DNA of 6,473 nt from NCBI GenBank assembly GCA_003153655.1, contig PMAK01000004.1, positions 20,814-27,286 on the forward strand, in the 5' to 3' direction. Every line of letters begins with the position of its first letter. Position 1 is the stretch's first letter. A model generated the notes under the pieces. That model had not been told where the DNA came from, made no database searches, and was given only the letters and a program-made list of their open reading frames with translations. This document shows positions 5,386 through 6,473 of this stretch, piece by piece. Both the position numbers and the translations under genes were made by a program. The DNA comes from Phycisphaerales bacterium (GTDB lineage: Bacteria; Planctomycetota; Phycisphaerae; Tepidisphaerales; Tepidisphaeraceae).

Positions 5386-5625
5386 TCAGCGGACGCCCTT
5401 CATTCCGTAATTGTCGCGCGGCGTGGAGATGGCTTGGCCGGCTAATCGTGGCTCGCCTCTCACGAAGAACCGGCTCCAGAACGCCGTTGTTTCCGGCAAG
5501 TCGCGGACGCGAACGATTTCCGCGACCGTGGTCTTCAGGCGCCACTCGTCCTGAGGCATTCCCCGAAATTCGGGCGGTACTTCCGAAAGTTTTGTGCCAT
5601 CAGGAAACAGCCAGTCAAGTTCCAT
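5386..5625 (-). CDS. Small soluble protein on the reverse strand, 79 aa (cassette 3)
   Basis: The minus-strand ATG at 5625-5623 is preferred; an in-frame GTG at 5655 would add ten residues but falls inside the conserved box. The product reads like a folded soluble protein: MELDWLFPDGTKLSEVPPEF (1-20), then EWRLKTTVAEIVRVRDL (27-43) and AFWSRFFVRGEPRLAG (48-63), with a basic end (YGMKGVR). It shares no visible similarity with the bodies of cassettes 1 and 2, although the flanking DNA on both sides is shared. The Shine-Dalgarno signal is weak (GGCGGA about 12 bases upstream). No family is recognised. It is convergent with the 4469 gene and divergent from the 5723 gene. Confidence 0.6.
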   Translation of the reverse strand: MELDWLFPDGTKLSEVPPEFRGMPQDEWRLKTTVAEIVRVRDLPETTAFWSRFFVRGEPRLAGQAISTPRDNYGMKGVR

Positions 5626-5647
5626 CCATGAACATCGTCCGCCTAGA

Positions 5648-5700
5648 GCGCGCACGCCGTCAACCTCAGCCGGTACTAGAACTCTCAGGCAAGCGCCAAT
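5648..5700. promoter_or_regulatory. Divergent intergenic box, copy C
   Basis: Third full copy: GCGCGCACGCCGTCAA at 5648-5663, GTACTA at 5673-5678, and GCAAGCGCCAAT near 5689-5700. It is more diverged than copies A and B. The CG alternation is interrupted by an A, but GCCGTCAA, GTACTA and AAGCGCCAA are kept. On the minus strand TTGACGG lies upstream of the cassette 3 gene; on the plus strand the 5723 gene follows with its own GGGAG binding site at 5712-5716. The conserved core bases across three diverged copies argue for a functional site, not recent duplication. Confidence 0.6.
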
Positions 5701-5722
5701 ATATCAGCATCGGGAGCCAGCC

Positions 5723-5896
5723 ATGCCCGCAATTCTAACCCTCCAACAACTCATCAATGCTCTAGCGGAACTCGATGACGAAGACTTGCTCGATCTGAGG
5801 AAGGAAATCGACGAAGAGCTGGGCGACAGGGAAGACCTGGACGAGCTGGAAGGCGACGAACTGGAAGACGAAGACGAGGACGAAGACGGAATATGA
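5723..5896 (+). CDS. Highly acidic small protein, 57 aa
   Basis: It starts with ATG at 5723, behind GGGAG six bases upstream. The first 18 residues form a hydrophobic-amphipathic helix (PAILTLQQLINALAEL). The remainder is dominated by Asp and Glu: 26 of 57 residues are acidic, ending in an alternating E-D run before DGI. Such proteins act in other phages as scaffolds, DNA mimics or charge partners for basic proteins, but nothing here selects one role. The strong repeat of GAC/GAA codons makes the end low-complexity DNA. Its TGA overlaps the ATG of the 5893 gene (ATGA), so the two are probably produced together and may act together. Confidence 0.7.
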   Translation: MPAILTLQQLINALAELDDEDLLDLRKEIDEELGDREDLDELEGDELEDEDEDEDGI

Positions 5897-6381
5897 ACCT
5901 GAACCCTCTCTCACTCCAAGCGGCCTATCGGGACTGGTGGCCTCAGTACGCGCCGAACCAGCTCGCCCTGATGGAGGGAATCAACAAAGCCGGCTGCTAT
6001 GTCCCACGCTTCTATGTGGCGCCCACGGGGGGCAACCTGGTCCAGAACGCCCAGCCTCCAGGGACGTATACCAACTTTGTTCTGGAGATCCCGGCCGGCT
6101 CATTCATCTACGGCTTTTTCCACGGCTCGATCCAGAACTACTCGCTTCAGATCACCGACCTCGGGCTGACGTACAAATGGTTCAATACCCCGATCCCAGA
6201 TTCGGTTCTAGTTTCCGATCCCGGAGCCTGCTATCTTCTCCCGTCACCGTATCCGGTGATGGCTCCGGGTACTTTCTTCTTTGAATTCTGGTCCACGCAA
6301 ACGCCGGGGCAAGAGTCAACGTTGCTCTCTTTGACCTTGGGCGTTGCCGTTCCTGTCTCTCAGATTTACCGCGGTTCCTAA
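5893..6381 (+). CDS. Beta-rich virion-type protein, distant family member, 162 aa
   Basis: It starts with ATG at 5893 in an ATGA overlap with the acidic protein gene. The binding site is weak, so translational coupling is likely. The sequence is rich in aromatic residues, Pro and Gly, with few charges: AYRDWWPQYAPNQLALMEG at 11-29, FVLEIPAGSFIYGFFHGS at 62-79, YPVMAPGTFFFEFWST at 120-135, and LSLTLGVAVPVSQIYRGS at 145-162. The last two blocks sit where the PE-motif and closing strand lie in the other family members and have a similar pattern, but DADF is not visible. A structural virion protein is the best reading; no characterised homolog is recognised. Confidence 0.7.
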   Translation: MNLNPLSLQAAYRDWWPQYAPNQLALMEGINKAGCYVPRFYVAPTGGNLVQNAQPPGTYTNFVLEIPAGSFIYGFFHGSIQNYSLQITDLGLTYKWFNTPIPDSVLVSDPGACYLLPSPYPVMAPGTFFFEFWSTQTPGQESTLLSLTLGVAVPVSQIYRGS

Positions 6382-6401
6382 CAATAGAAAGGACAGTCAA
6401 T

Positions 6402-6473
6402 ATGTATTCGCACGAAACAGGCAAAGACGAGTCGGCACCGACCACGCATGCGGAATTTTACCCCCCCCCCCCT
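6402..6473 (+). CDS. Start of a further gene, cut by window end (24 codons seen)
   Basis: ATG at 6402 follows a good ribosome binding site, GAAAGGACAG at 6387-6396, 20 bases after the previous stop. The visible product begins MYSHETGKDESAPTTHAEFY, polar and probably disordered, and then enters four proline codons encoded by the terminal C run. Nothing can be said of its function. The frame beyond the C run depends on the exact number of C bases, which is hard to sequence correctly. Confidence 0.55.
   Translation, partial: MYSHETGKDESAPTTHAEFYPPPP
6461..6472 (+). repeat. Homopolymer of 12 C at the window end
   Basis: Twelve consecutive C are followed by one T, at the last bases of the window and inside a reading frame near its start. 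It may be a true tract, able to change length by slippage, or an assembly artefact at a contig end. Confidence 0.8.

Noticed and set aside
1519..5663. TTGACG plus a -10 hexamer as a sigma70 promoter for the minus genes.
   Set aside because: No -10-like hexamer lies at a consistent 16-18 base spacing in all copies, and the spacer is an unusual CG-alternating run. Kept only as an unspecified regulatory box.
1281..5700. CRISPR-like or integron-type repeat array.
   Set aside because: The copies are hundreds to thousands of bases apart, flank genes, and show no regular spacers, integrase or attC-like folding.
5304..5738. Plus-strand frame across the third island.
   Set aside because: Arg/Pro/Ser-rich, overlaps the ends of two good genes, and covers the box and the binding site of the 5723 gene. 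Read as a shadow of the minus-strand gene.
1..6473. tRNA or rRNA genes, insertion sequences, strong rho-independent terminators.
   Set aside because: No cloverleaf, no transposase and no GC stem followed by a T run were seen by eye on either strand.

Overview
The window looks like part of the structural (late) gene region of a bacteriophage or provirus from a GC-rich bacterium. The evidence is a tightly packed plus-strand gene string with ATGA/GTGA stop-start overlaps, three small membrane-associated proteins at the left end, and then a series of related beta-rich proteins of 156-287 residues. I see no terminase, portal, tail, integrase or replication gene, so neither the virus family nor the host can be fixed from this piece. 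The shape (small membrane proteins plus several paralogous capsid-like proteins, no tail genes) would fit a tailless, possibly membrane-containing virus. That is inference from layout, not from a recognised hallmark gene.

Left part (1-1264): a 47-residue membrane protein, a 142-residue protein with three likely membrane segments and a proline-rich tail (holin-like), and a 225-residue Cys/Ala/Pro-rich protein anchored by one C-terminal membrane helix.

Middle and right (1586-6381): plus-strand proteins at 1586, 3236, 3703 and both halves of the 4469 gene share motifs in the same order: a D/G-A-D-F-x-L-R-like strand, usually an R/K-D-x-Y/F-G-like turn, a P-E-[LVI] segment, and a C-terminal F-x-G-x-K/Y-x-Y/F strand. 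The proteins at 2584 and 5893 look like more distant members. The 4469 protein carries the domain twice. Two small proteins sit between them: one Cys-rich (4284) and one extremely acidic (5723).

The most unusual feature is that the plus-strand string is interrupted three times (about 1265-1585, 2117-2446, 5333-5722) by a single small minus-strand gene in the same setting. Each time a plus gene ends, 13-17 bases later comes a shared AGCGCTCYTCAG element holding (or just beyond) the 3' end of the minus gene, then a minus-strand ORF whose body is unrelated between loci, then a shared divergent intergenic box of 53-57 bases (GCCGTCAA ... GTACTA ... AAGCGCCAA), then the next plus gene. This resembles a cassette or moron system with common ends and exchangeable contents. 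A 98-bp direct repeat (2412-2509 and 3201-3298, two mismatches) also brackets the 2584 gene and leaves a truncated copy of the 3236 gene start in front of it. The window ends in a 12-base C run inside a new reading frame.
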